From assembly GCA_963680875.1 (NCBI GenBank), contig OY804585.1, positions 44,995,414 through 45,059,413 of the forward strand: a DNA stretch of 64,000 nucleotides, given 5' to 3'. Shown piece after piece: positions 49,330-59,970 of this stretch; position 1 is the first letter of the stretch, and the number at the start of each line of letters is the position of its first letter. The DNA is from Bathymodiolus brooksi. Taxonomy: Eukaryota > Mollusca > Bivalvia > Mytilida > Modiolidae. The notes beneath the pieces were generated by a model. The model was not told the DNA's origin. It worked only from the letters and a program-made list of their open reading frames with translations, and searched no databases. A program made the translations under genes and the position numbers.

Positions 49330-50502
49330 TGTGTTTGCTCCATTTTTTCACCAACTGAGATGAGATTTTAGATGTTGAGTAAATGGAATGTTCACATCTA
49401 ATTTTTGAGAAACAGGTGAAGTTAAATTGGTCTCATATATAGACGAACATTTGGTATTAAATCTATGCATGAGGCCATTATCCCCAATAGATGAAGAAAA
49501 TCTTTTGCTTGATTGTGTCCCGAGTATAACTTTTCTAATGCTAGATTCAATTTTTCTATTCTCTCTATTGTTGGTGTCACTATGCCCAAATCCAGGTGAA
49601 ATATTCCCCTTAAATATGTTATTTTCTGACTTGGAACTAGACATGATTTTTGATTGTTTATTATGAAACCTAGTGAAACTAGAAGATTGAGACATTTTTC
49701 CCCGATCCAGAATTAAATGTTGTTTGTTCTGATTCACTACTAACCAATCATCTAGGTAGATTGCTACCCTGATACTCTGAGCTCTTAAAATTGCAGCTAC
49801 TACTGATACTATTTTTGTAAAGACTCGAGGAGCTGATGTTGGGCCAAAACATAGAGTTTTCCATTGATAACACCTGCCTTGAATGCAAAATCTGAGATAT
49901 TGACGGTGTTTTGGAAATAATGGTACATGTAGGTACGCATCTCTTAAGTCGATTGATATTGCCCAATCTTTTGGTTTCACTAGATTTATCACTTTGTTTA
50001 AAGTGTCCATTTTGAAATGAGTTTTCTTGAGATACTTGGGGTCTCAAATTTATTACAGGTCTCATTTTTCCGTTCTTCTTCGGAACCAGAAAAAATGTAC
50101 TGTAAAAACCTGAGTGAACTTCCTGTTGGGGAACAGGTTCTATTACATCTTTTTGAATTAAAATATCTATTTCTTCTTGTAAAATATCTATATTTTTGGA
50201 AGATACTGAAGTTTCTTTTATACCTGAGCCAAGAGGTTTTTTTCAGAAACTCTAATTTGTAACCTTCTTTCATTATTGAAATTATCCACTGATCGTCTGT
50301 AATTTTTTTCCCAGTTCTTTGGAAAAAATTTGAGACATCCCCCAACTGGTATCTCTGGCTTGAGTTGATAATTTCTTACCTTAATCGGTGAGTCAACTGT
50401 TCTGTTTCCTTGGGATACGAAAAGAACCCCAATTTCTTTGACCAATACTCTTGCCAGTCTTGTCCTTCTTGTCATTGTCTTTGGACCAAGAATATTTTCC
50501 AT
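49330..50502 (-). pseudogene. DIRS reverse transcriptase, frameshifted
   Basis: 49700-50010 encodes DTLNKVINLVKPKDWAISID followed by LRDAYLHVPL, LCFGPTSAPRVFTKI and the polymerase box YLDDWL (49741-49758). These identify a DIRS-class RT. The remaining RT pieces lie in other frames. Fingers motifs near 50060 (MRPVINLRP) and further upstream need at least two frame changes, and just after YLDDWL the homology changes frame at a GGGG/AAAAA run near 49,695. The gene is inactive in this copy, or some of the shifts are homopolymer sequencing errors. Confidence 0.82.
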
Positions 50503-52112
50503 CTTGCTTCTTAGGAGTATTATTTCTAGGAATATTCTTAGAAATACCTTGCTTATAATTGTTTCTATAATTATTACTCTGATTCACATTACTATTGATG
50601 CTAAACTTTGTATTTTTGCTAGACCAATTTTCTCGACTATCATAGTCTAATTTACGTTTGTTTTTATATATGTTACTGTTAGTAGTAAATTCAGGTAGCA
50701 AATCATTCAATTGTTCCTTTTGCTCTTTACGTTTCTCTAATTGTTTCTCTAAACCTTTTCCGAAAACTCCATCTTCGGTTAAAGGTAAGTATAAAGTCTT
50801 TGCTTGAATATCCTTAAGATTATTCAATCCTGAATCAGATGAAGCACATTTTCTACGTATCATATGATGAAACGCACCTGTTCTACCAAGTTGATCTAAT
50901 GATTTCTGTGACATGTCAAATAAATCTTTGACTATTTGACAACTATCATCACTAGCTTTTTCATTCTCTAAGTTTTTATAAAGTGTGCCTAAAGTTTGTT
51001 GTGTATAAAGAACCGAAATAATTCCCATCCTGGCTGCTATTTGGCCTGGAAAGCCAGTCTTTCAATACTTTTCAAAGGTTGAGTAAACAACTGTTTCTGT
51101 TTATCCCAATTTCTAACCGCTTTAGCACCGTGCGTTTTGTTAAGCATCGGTTCTAATAAGTCATCTAAACTAGGTACTTGTAGTAATGACATAGATTGTT
51201 CATTAACAGGAAAACATGATCTATATTCATCTTTAAAAGCAGTTAACCTTTCTGGATGTTTAGATCTCCAAGAATTTTCTAAAATATTAGCTTGAGATTC
51301 ATCTACTAGTAAACCTGTCCTCTCAGAATTATCATCTGTTATGTTGTCACCAAAAATTTTTGATTAAACATTAAGTGTTTTAGTTGAAGATTTATCAACC
51401 GTATTACTTGTATTATTGTTATTGTCTATATTTTCAGTGTCACATGTTTGACTAGGTAAATAATGACCAAATTTATCAGATTTTTTTCCACTCTTTTCAT
51501 TAACCGTACGTAAATGACGTGAATTTGTACTGGTAATATTAGATGCATGTTCATCATAATCTGAATCATTGTCTGAACATAAGCCAAGAAGGTCTCTTTC
51601 TTCATTATGATCTAATTGTAAAGACACCTCATCTGGATCTCTCATACTATGTCTAACCAATCTAGGTGATCCCAGACTTTCGTCTAAATTAGGTTCTAGA
51701 GAAATAATAGGTCTACACTCCACTGAATGGTCGTTATCCTTATTTCTACTAGATTTAGAACTAGGTCTACACGCCACTGACTGGCTGTTATCCTGTTCAT
51801 TATCATCAGTTCTCTGTGTGGCTTGACCACCAGTATTCTGATTTTTATCTTTCTGTAAAAATTCAAGTAAAAAATCAAATTTCTCACCATATTATGTTCT
51901 AAACCTTGGAAATTTTTCTCCAAACTTTCTAGTTTGTTCTCCAATTGTCTGGATTTAGTAGATGAAGAACGTTTCTTCTTCTGAGAATCTTTCACTGACG
52001 AAGCTGTTCTCACTATTTTAGACTTAGGGCACGCTGACCCACTTTCTGACTCTCGAGATTCAGACTCGATATTTTCACTTTCCGCCACGTGAGAAGTAGT
52101 GTTTTCGGACAT
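50393..52112 (-). pseudogene. DIRS gag-like region, frameshifted
   Basis: First Met at 52112 opens a Ser/Glu-rich segment (SESRESESGS, then a Lys/Arg patch and a short coiled-coil-like SRQLENKLESLEKNFQGLEH). The frame shifts near 51,880 into an acidic segment ending at a TAA near 51,363. Coding resumes after the stop, and another shift near 51,035 leads to the 50393-51028 frame with a helical region and a basic Asn/Lys-rich tail. Gag in DIRS elements is the putative nucleic-acid-binding particle protein. It is assigned by position and composition; only the GRTGAFHHMIRRK region feels family-specific. Confidence 0.6.
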
Positions 52113-52239
52113 GATAAGTTTGAATAATGTCTAAATTATCCAGAAAACCATTTTGAAAATTCAAAATTACACAAAAAATAATTTTTCCACAAAATCGAAG
52201 TGGAGCGAAGAGAACCGCCTTTTCAATTTCACGCCGGAA

Positions 52240-52391
52240 AATAAACTGGGGAGCATGCGCGAATGATCAGACTCCGCGGGAGTTTTTTTTATTTTAGATC
52301 ATTTAGACGCTTGCGAGTTGGAGAACCTAATACCGGGAATAAATCCTTATAGTAAAGTAATTTGGTAAGTATTTCGTAACGAAATAATAAT
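52240..52391 (-). repeat. DIRS right inverted terminal repeat and outer end
   Basis: 52240-52375 pairs with the left repeat; 52376-52391 (CGTAACGAAATAATAAT region) is the end-specific extension also present in the internal complementary region. Confidence 0.9.
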
Positions 52392-53015
52392 CTATGCATA
52401 TCACTATACTTATGACTAAAGAAAACTGTATTTCTCATTAATGAAGACTTGTACACAGTCATTCATTAGTTGATGTTAAACATTGATATTTAATGTAATT
52501 AAACTTTAATATCAGTGTTTTATTTTGTTTTGAAAAATAATAGTAATAATTTTAATATAGAAATACATTTTTGATAAAATTTGTTTGACTAGTTTGTTAT
52601 AATGAAAATGATAGCCAAAGTATTACCACACAGGAAATTTGGATGATGTGTATTTATCATACTTTTACTACCTCACTTGTGGAGAGTTCACGTTTTGGGA
52701 CACTTTAAAAAAACAAACCAGGATCAAATCAAAATCCTTCCAGTGGAACTACATGTAGGATCGATTCGTGGATCTCAAAAGGAAAATTTGTTATGCATCT
52801 GTGCACTGGTGGAATGTTGCACCCCTATTCAAAACCACACTTTTCAGACAGGCACTATTCAATGCATTCTCGTAGAATTTGTGTTTCATTGATATAATTT
52901 TTAGAATTGTAAACTGATAACACAGTCTTAAAATAGGTAAATATTACTTTCATATCCTGTACAAATTTTCTGTTTTGAAAACAAATCAACAATTAATGGC
53001 TCACATTATTTATCT
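52392..53015. other. CTR9 intron, nothing recognised
   Basis: AT-rich non-repetitive sequence between the DIRS element and the next TTAA-flanked element. A short open frame at 52677-52892 has no recognisable similarity. Confidence 0.6.
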
Positions 53016-53494
53016 TTAAAGGTGAAATGCAAAGGTTTTGAGTATTTGATTTTATTGCTTTACTCAATAAAGATACATAAATAATGCCGAAAAAACAAAT
53101 TTTCGACGCCAAGTGTGTCACCGTTTATCTGTAGACACAGGTAAATTTATGGTTTATTGTCGAAGTTTAACATGATTATCTCCTCTTGGTAAGCGAAGAC
53201 TGTGACGTCATTTGGTTCTTATCAGTCTGCTGCGCCTACGAGGATAACATAGCTTCTCGATATTCTGATGATGAAAGTGACCAAAGTTATTTCACAGGCA
53301 TCGATTCAACATAGAAAAAAATATATTAAAAACATATAAATTAAAAAAACAAAAACAAAAGCATTTAATTTGAAATAAAAAATATTTAAAAAAAATACAT
53401 GCTTCCATTTAGACAATATTCGCCAGGGAATTTATAAATAGGCTTCTCTCAAAAAATATTGTATAGGGAAAAATATGAATGATTAATACAAGTA

Positions 53495-54298
53495 GGAGGG
53501 TCAGACCTTTTTTGAAAATGTGTTAAAATATCTTAAAGTACACACCAATGATCAGATCTCCTGAAGATATTTACAGTGGTGTTTAGTTTTTTAAAATCTG
53601 TTAAGCGGTTCAAAAGTTATGACAATTTGAAGTTCGGAAAATGACCACTTATATTTTATAATGGTGGCCATTTTGAATTTTATCTGTCTTTACCAAGAAA
53701 TAGAATATCTGAAATTATTTGAAAATAATAATGAAATCTAATGAAACTGTACTTGATAAATGTAGTTTAGACATTGTTCTAAAAGAAATTGCATAGTTGT
53801 AGTCTTTGTTTCATCAGCAACATGTGTTTCCAAACACATTTTTAAAATTATTTTTTACTATGCATTTCAATGGGAAAATTGAAAACGGCACCAAAATTGG
53901 ATAAATTTTACCCATAAAATTGAACGTATAAATAAAAATTTTGAATTTTCTCATCAAACTGTATGAGATTATTAAAACCTAGCCTACTATCCACTACAGA
54001 AGAGTTTTACTTTCAGTCTAACTGGTCAGCAACATGTGTTTTAGGGAATAAATAGTTTCAAATTAGCGGTGCCATTTCCAAAGTTTCCATTCAATTTTGG
54101 TCACTTCTGTCCAGTTTAAATATAAAAAAATTATAACATATGAAGAATTTCCTCCAAACATGTGCATTATTTATTTATTTCAACATGTCACCTTTTAAAT
54201 AATTCACTTTAAATAATAGTGTTCTAGTGCATTGTCACTAAGACAGAATTACAGAATTTGCCATTGTGTAAATAAAATTGAAAAATGTCTGACCTCCC
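53495..54298. mobile_element. TA-flanked short inverted-repeat element
   Basis: GGAGGGTCAGAC at 53495 and GTCTGACCTCCC ending at 54298 are inverted with one or two mismatches. TA flanks both (53493-53494, 54299-54300), as in Tc1/mariner-class non-autonomous elements. About 0.8 kb, non-coding. Confidence 0.45.
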
Positions 54299-54463
54299 TA
54301 ATACTGGTAACTCTGGTTATTTGTACATGAACTAGTTACCTTCACATTTTCCTCCCTTTACTGCATTTGAAATGTATTACTTATGACTTGTCAGTAATCG
54401 TTGAATGGAGAACAGCGAGATGTGGAATTCATGTCCGTTACACACTACGTCATTATAGCCTTC

Positions 54464-55053
54464 ATTATACCCCCGCTCCCCGAAGGGGAGGGGGGTATGC
54501 TGTTTTACCTCTGTCCGTCTGTCCTTCCGTCCGTCCAAGATATTTTTCATCGCATTTTTCTCAGTAACTGTTGATGACAGAAATCTGATATTTGGTCACA
54601 AGCATCATATAGGTATACCATATTGTGGGTAGCGTTTTTGGACCCGTCAGATTCCTACTTCCTGTTTGCCGACTTAGTTGGTTTCTATACACATTGAACA
54701 TATATGCACATTTTTCGTCACATTTTTCTCAGCAACTACTGATGGCAGAGATCTGATATTTGGTCACAAGCTTCATATAGGTACCCCATATCGTGGGAAG
54801 CGTTTTTGGACCCATCAGATTCCTACTTCCTGTTTGCCGACTTAGTTGATTTTTATACACATTGAACATATATGCTCATTTTTCGTCGCATTTTTCTCAG
54901 CAACTATTGATGGAAGAAATCTGATATTTGGTCACAAGCTTCATATAGGTACCCCATATCGTGGGAAGTGTTTTTTGACCCGTCAGATTCCTTCTTCCTG
55001 TTTGCCGAAGAGCGGGGGTATCATAGGTGAGCATTAGCTCACAGTTCATCTTG
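54464..55053 (+). mobile_element. TATACCCCCGCTC-family modular element, three 168-bp repeats
   Basis: The 5' hairpin at 54466-54498 has arms TATACCCCCGCTCCCC and GGGGAGGGGGGTAT with loop GAA. A GTCCGTCTGTCCTTCCGTCC stretch follows. Repeats carry TGATATTTGGTCACAAG at 54586, 54754 and 54922, exactly 168 bp apart. The 3' inverted copy AGCGGGGGTAT (55011-55021) precedes a perfect hairpin GTGAGC-ATTA-GCTCAC (55027-55042) and TTCATCTTG, then TTT. This is the cleanest small example of the architecture. Confidence 0.75.
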
Positions 55054-55079
55054 TTTACGTTAGTCATAATTTACAAAGT

Positions 55080-55450
55080 ATAATTTAAGGGGCTTGCCCC
55101 ATAAAATGTCATTTTACACCTTTCCGAGAGAAACTGTGACAGAATTCAATGAAAGTTAAATCCTTTTCATAATATATATCTACGATTTTAGGGGACCCAC
55201 TACCATTAACCATAAAAAAATAATGCGAGTCCCCTAAGGTAAATGATTCCTATATTGCCTTGGTGTACTTTAGGGACCCACTACCATATATACCTGGTTC
55301 ATATCATAAGACAACAACATTCGTTATAGAATATAATGTGAGTCCCCCAAAGTACCTAATAAATATCGTGAGACAGCAAAACCAAGTCTCATAAAACGAA
55401 AAAATATACATTATATGGTGAGTGCCCGACTTTGGGTTTTTTTTTGAGGA
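55080..55450. repeat. Two imperfect inverted units around TAGGGACCCACTACCAT
   Basis: TTAGGGGACCCAC near 55188 pairs with GAGTCCCCTAA near 55230. A second similar pair is ACTTTAGGGACCCAC (about 55268) and GTGAGTCCCCCAAAGT (about 55340). They are possibly remnants of a small palindromic repeat family. Function and type are unknown. Confidence 0.35.
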
Positions 55451-55755
55451 TATGTAGTTCCCCCTAAATTACATGAAGACTTGACACACTGATTCACCAA
55501 AACAGAAAATTTCACACAATCTACAACACAGATCGTTGTACAGTATTCAACAAATGATGACAGACCACACTGTATGACAATGTACATGTATCTCAGGGGA
55601 GGATCCAGACATTTCCATAAGTTTTATTTCAGAAACCATTTTTTTTAGAAATATCAAAAGATACCGAGACGTAATTCAAAGCGAAAATTACAAGACATGG
55701 TAAAAAGAAAACTGACAAGAACGAAACTGGAAATATTCTGTTAAAATACATTTTT

Positions 55756-58561
55756 AGCTCACCTGGCCAAAGGCCATGTGAGCTTTGGCCATCAGGTTTC
55801 GTCTGTGGCCGTCGTCTGTCGTTAGCTTTTCACATTTTAATCTTCTCCTTAGAAACCACTGAGCCAATTTAGACCAAACTTTGCTGGAATGGTCCTTGGA
55901 TGGCCCCCTTCCAAAATTGTGTCCGGTGATCCCGACTTCCAACCAAGATGGCCACCAAGCTAAAAATAGAAAAAAGGGGGGATGTAATTTTAATTGTCCA
56001 TTGCTGCTTTAGAAGTCAAAATGAGCTCAAATTTTAACTGCAGCTACATGGCCAAGAGTAGTTTAACATATATTCCGGGTTTTTCTGTGAAATATTTCTT
56101 TCAGCCGATTTATACCGATTATGCAAATTAGGCATATTTTGATAAAAGATCACATTTAAATCTTCTCCTCTGAAACCGGCAAACCAAATTACACCAAACC
56201 TGGCAGGGATGGTCCTTGGGTGGGTCCCTTTCAAAATTGTGTCCGACAACCCCGCCCTCCATTCAAGATGGCTGCTGTTACTAAAAATAAAAATTTCTTC
56301 AATTGTCCATTGCTGCTTTAGTATAAGTCAAAATGAGCTCAAATCTTTCGTTCAGCCGATTTATACAGATCATGCAAATTAGGCATATTTTGATAAAAGA
56401 TTACATTTAAATCTTCTTCTCTGAAACCGCTGAACCAAATAAAACCAAATTTGGCTGGAATAGTCCTTGGGTAGTCCCATTTCAAAATTGTGTCCGACAG
56501 CTCCACCCTCCATTCAAGATGGCTGCTGTTACTAATAATAGAAATTTCTTCAATTGTCCATTGCTGCTTTATTATAAATCAAAATGAGCTCAAATTTTAA
56601 CTGCAGCTACATGACAATGAGTAGATTAACATATATTCTGGGTTTTTCTGTGAAATTTTTCTTTCAACCGATTTATACCGATTATACAAATTAGACATAT
56701 TTTGATAAAAGATCACATTTAAATCTTCTCCTCTGAAACGCTGAACCAAATTAAAGCAAATTTGGCTGGGATGGTCCTTGGATGGTCCCCTTTCAATATT
56801 GTGTCCGACAGCCCCGCCCTCCCATCAGAATGGCTGCTGTTGCTAAAAATAGAAATGTTTGTAGTTGTCAATTTCTGCTTTATTACAAATCAAAATGAAC
56901 TCAAATTTAGACTGCAGCTACATGGCAATGAGTAGTTTAACATATATTCTGGGTTTTTCTGTGAGAATTTTTCAGCCAGTTTATTCCGTTTAGGAATATT
57001 ACAGTGCCTGAAATAGGTTGGCCCGAAAAAAAAATTTTGGGCCAGTAAAAAATTAGAGTCACTGGTTCAAATGGCATAATGGTGGCCCAAACATTTTGTG
57101 ACATTTTTTTTATGAAAAAAAGACATCAGATATCAATATATAGACAGTTTTCAGATTAATTGTTTTTTATCAATAACATTAAAATTCATTCTTTCACTAG
57201 TCTCACGAGGGTTGGGGGGGGGGGGGGCTCTTCAAGGTAATCTTGGTAGGTACAGGTGTGCAGCTGAAATTGCGAAAACACCCCAATGCATTTATTTGTT
57301 AAAAAAAAAGGTAATCTGAATTTACTTTTTGACAACCTTGACGCCATTGGCTAGGGTGGTCTTAAGAAATGATGCTAGTCCATCGGATGGGGACAATAAA
57401 TGGCTGGTTTGTGTAAGGGGAGATCAATGCCATGATCACATTAATTAAAGACATCCGGAAAAGAGTAGACTAATGCCAATACAAGGACCACTCTTGCACT
57501 CCCCAGAGTGAAGAGTGACATCACTTGTTTAAATTCACTATGAAGAAGTGATTTTAAAGTAAAATAACTTCTCAGTTCGGGGTAATGTCAGTTGGTTATT
57601 CATTCCAAACAAGTATCTCACTTTGTTGAAATAACAAACGGTGCTGTCATTTTCTGTTATATAAACAACTGTTAACTTTTCCTGTTATTTTTTAATTTGT
57701 AAACAAAAGTTCTGGTTCCAAAAAAGAAAACCACTCCCAATTGTCATTAAAATGTAGCCGTGTACATGAACTATGAATAGTTTAAAAGAAGTGACAGGCC
57801 AGATCGTTTCCGTAGTTTGACATTAATGTCAACGATTTTCTCTCAATTGTTGGGGAAAAGTTGTTCAATGATTATCTAAGGATTGACACAAAAAGGTTTC
57901 CGATTTCTGTAAAATGAAATTCGTACATGTACATTTTGCAGCTGACAGAATTCTCTTTATTGTTCACAACTTTCCACTTCGTCCGTGATTTTTAACAATT
58001 TTGATAATTAAATCATAAAGAAACAAAAAAACACGTTTCTTTTCTAATATTTAGTGAGTACTTGTGTATTACATGAAAACATGTAGGAAATGTGTATTGA
58101 TTGGCTCGATAAAAATACATAATTGGGGAGAACAGTAAATTACATTAGCTGTGTATTCATTGGCTGCAAAAATGTATTTGGACCAACCGCTGTACTCGTA
58201 ACAGACCGTTTTCGACTAGAACAGAAGAGTTATCTACCGTTGAAGTTACATGTCCGGTTTCGGTAAAACAACAATTTTTAACGGTCTTTTAGGCAATCGC
58301 CCAAACGTTTTTTGTTGGGCCAGTGACTACCTAATTTGGAGCAGTTTTTAGTCGCCCAAATAAGATATTAGTTGCATTCCATTTCAGGCACTGATATTAT
58401 GAGATAAAAATCACATCAAAATCTTTTGCTCAGAAATTTGAGTTGAAATGATCTTTGGGTGGCCCACTTTCAAAATTATGTGTAACACCCCCATTTTCTA
58501 TCAACTTTAGATGTCAAATTGAAAACCAGGTGAGCAATTACAGGCTCCTGGGAGCCTCTAG
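55756..58561 (+). mobile_element. AGCTCACC modular element with an inverted-repeat transposon inside
   Basis: AGCTCACCTGGCC, AAA, GGCCATGTGAGCT forms the 5' hairpin after TTTTT. The 3' CCAGGTGAGC, spacer, GGCTCC/GGAGCC hairpin and CTCTAG ends at 58561, then T. Monomers here are longer and more diverged, ~250-270 bp, each with CAAGATGGCTGCTGTTACTA, CTGCAGCTACATGGC, TTTTGATAAAAGATCACATT and TCTTCTCCTCTGAAAC. Interrupted at 57002-58393. Confidence 0.78.
57002..58393. mobile_element. 1.4-kb inverted-repeat DNA transposon (hAT-like ends), non-autonomous
   Basis: CAGTGCCTGAAAT at 57002-57014 and ATTTCAGGCACTG at 58381-58393 are perfect 13-bp inverted ends, with patchy further pairing (AGTCACTGG, TTGGGC). 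Direct repeat ATATTA flanks both sides (56996-57001 and 58394-58399). Removing the element plus one copy restores the host monomer (TAGGAATATTATGAGATAAA, compare TAGGCATATTTTGATAAA). CAGTG...CACTG ends suggest hAT, but hAT duplications are normally 8 bp. No transposase is seen. Confidence 0.7.
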
Positions 58562-59763
58562 TTACCAGTCTACAATCTAGCACAAAAAGGGGGGCCTGCC
58601 CCCCTCTGGATCCACCTATGTATCTCTTAGGAGATGGCCATTTCATTCTGAGAGGGATCTGGAATTTTTTTTTTCAAATAAATATTCTGGCCAGGTCATG
58701 AACAAAAATAAAATATCCTGTCTCGCTACGAAACAAAACGAAATACAGCATAAATAGACGACTTGATAATAAATGAAAAAAATATATAAAGAATGTTGCT
58801 CGTAAACATCAGAGGCAAGGAGGTTTTATTCAGAATTTCTGCATAAATAAATTCAATGTTAATTTTTTACACAAATATACCTACAAATTTGGTGGTCTAT
58901 TTAGCATAAAAAAACAAACGAACAACGTGTTAGACAGCAAGATATTTTTGCAGCTATAGGGGCGATGTAACCCAATTTCGACATTGAGAGGTGCGTTGGG
59001 AGGGGCTAATATTGTTTTCAAAGTAAATAAATATTGTTTTCTGACAGAAAAAAGGGGGTGCGATCGTGCCACCTCTCCTTTGTATGAACCAAGAGTACAT
59101 CTCCGCTTTGAAATCTGAACGGCTACCTCTTTTTTGGTATCCATTGATAATATTTACTGTCTACATTTGAAAGGACAGACAAACATTTTAAGTCAGAATT
59201 GAAAATAATTTGAAAATTGTTCACACGGTTTTATACAAAAACGCCTCATGGCATGGCAATAACTGTTTGATATTTCACATTTGTTAAGAAGACAGTCCCA
59301 TATGCACGATGAACCCACGGGGGGATATTCTAGAATCACGGTATTTATTCTTTCATTTTAGTATATTTTTACAAGCGAAATATTTTAATTAGTATGCTTA
59401 ACCATTTAACGTTAGCTTTATTAACAGTAAATTTACCAATGTCCACCCACCCAACCGTTTTGCAAACAAAGAAGGGATATGGTATGATTATCTTTGTCCC
59501 CATAAAAAAGAAGAAATGACACGAACGACGTCACGACAGGAGATTTTTAAAGTGGAATAAGCAGGATTGATATTTCCCGCGGTTTTAAACAGGTAAGTTT
59601 ACCTGACGATTTTGCACAAACGGCTTGAGAAAATTGAAAATTATTACGATTTTCTATCAAGGTACTAAAATCACTATCTAAAAATGTGTAAATCTGAAAA
59701 AAAGTTATGACCTTTGCATTTCACCTTTAAGATAAACAATTTTTTTTTTTTTTTTTTTTGTAG
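58562..59763. other. Right part of the TTAA-flanked element and CTR9 acceptor region
   Basis: Unique AT-rich sequence, no gene recognised. 59727-59763 supplies the TTAA copy, a T-run and the exon f acceptor. Confidence 0.6.
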
Positions 59764-59880
59764 GCTTCCCAGTGTTTTGAAAAAGTACTGAAAGCTCAAC
59801 CTGGAAATTATGAGACAATGAAAATTCTGGGTTCATTATATAGTAACTCATTTGATACCACAAAGAGAGATATAGCTAAG
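59764..59880 (+). CDS. CTR9: CTR9 exon f (TPR repeat)
   Basis: 117 nt, 39 codons in phase 0 (fragment residues 232-270): [20 protein letters not shown] onward to KRDIAK. The acceptor follows a long T-run (59741-59759) and ends TAG at 59763; donor GTAAGA starts at 59881. The segment [10 protein letters not shown] is the least conserved loop relative to vertebrate CTR9 as recalled. The right end of a TTAA-flanked transposon (59726) lies only 37 nt upstream, so the acceptor's pyrimidine tract sits between exon and element. Confidence 0.94.
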
Positions 59881-59970
59881 GTAAGATTAAATAAACCCCT
59901 TGTCTTGTATTGTAATTGAATGAAGGCCTCCATCACTGTTCATGTTACTGTAAAATGGGTTATATATAGA

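Larger units (their letters stand above)
46933..52391 (-). mobile_element. DIRS-type tyrosine-recombinase retrotransposon (complete ends, decayed genes)
   Basis: About 5.46 kb, on the strand opposite to CTR9. Inverted terminal repeats 46973-47108 and 52240-52375 match base for base over 136 bp with about three mismatches. An internal complementary region at 47177-47278 is complementary to the extreme left end and the extreme right end placed head to tail. Gene order on the - strand is gag-like, reverse transcriptase, RNase H plus a DIRS-specific segment, then tyrosine recombinase. This matches the DIRS order. There are no LTRs, integrase or target-site duplication, as expected for a circle-integrating element. 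The trinucleotide AAT is shared at both ends. RT, RNase H and gag carry frameshifts and stops, so this copy is not autonomous. Confidence 0.92.
53020..59726. mobile_element. Second TTAA-flanked inverted-repeat element with nested insertions
   Basis: AGGTGAAATGCAAAGG at 53020-53035 is mirrored by CCTTTGCATTTCACCT at 59711-59726. TTAA flanks each end (53016-53019 and 59727-59730). The inner sequences do not pair, so the inverted repeat is only ~16 bp. It contains at least four other elements (53495-54298, 54464-55053, 55756-58561 and, inside that, 57002-58393). No transposase was recognised in what remains, about 2.5 kb. The superfamily could be piggyBac or Sola3, both TTAA-targeting. Confidence 0.6.

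Noticed and set aside
48359..49354. 331-codon open frame overlapping the DIRS RNase H region
   Set aside because: Mostly a shadow of the RNase H and downstream frame. Only its last part (SLLSASWRKG...) may be displaced recombinase sequence.
47556..52112. Ty3-like or retroviral LTR element
   Set aside because: There is no DDE integrase, protease or direct LTR. A tyrosine recombinase, inverted terminal repeats and an internal complementary region identify DIRS.
57205..57230. G-run as a quadruplex or regulatory site
   Set aside because: It is a single uninterrupted G tract beside GGGTTGG inside a decayed transposon, with no further evidence; it may be a homopolymer sequencing issue.
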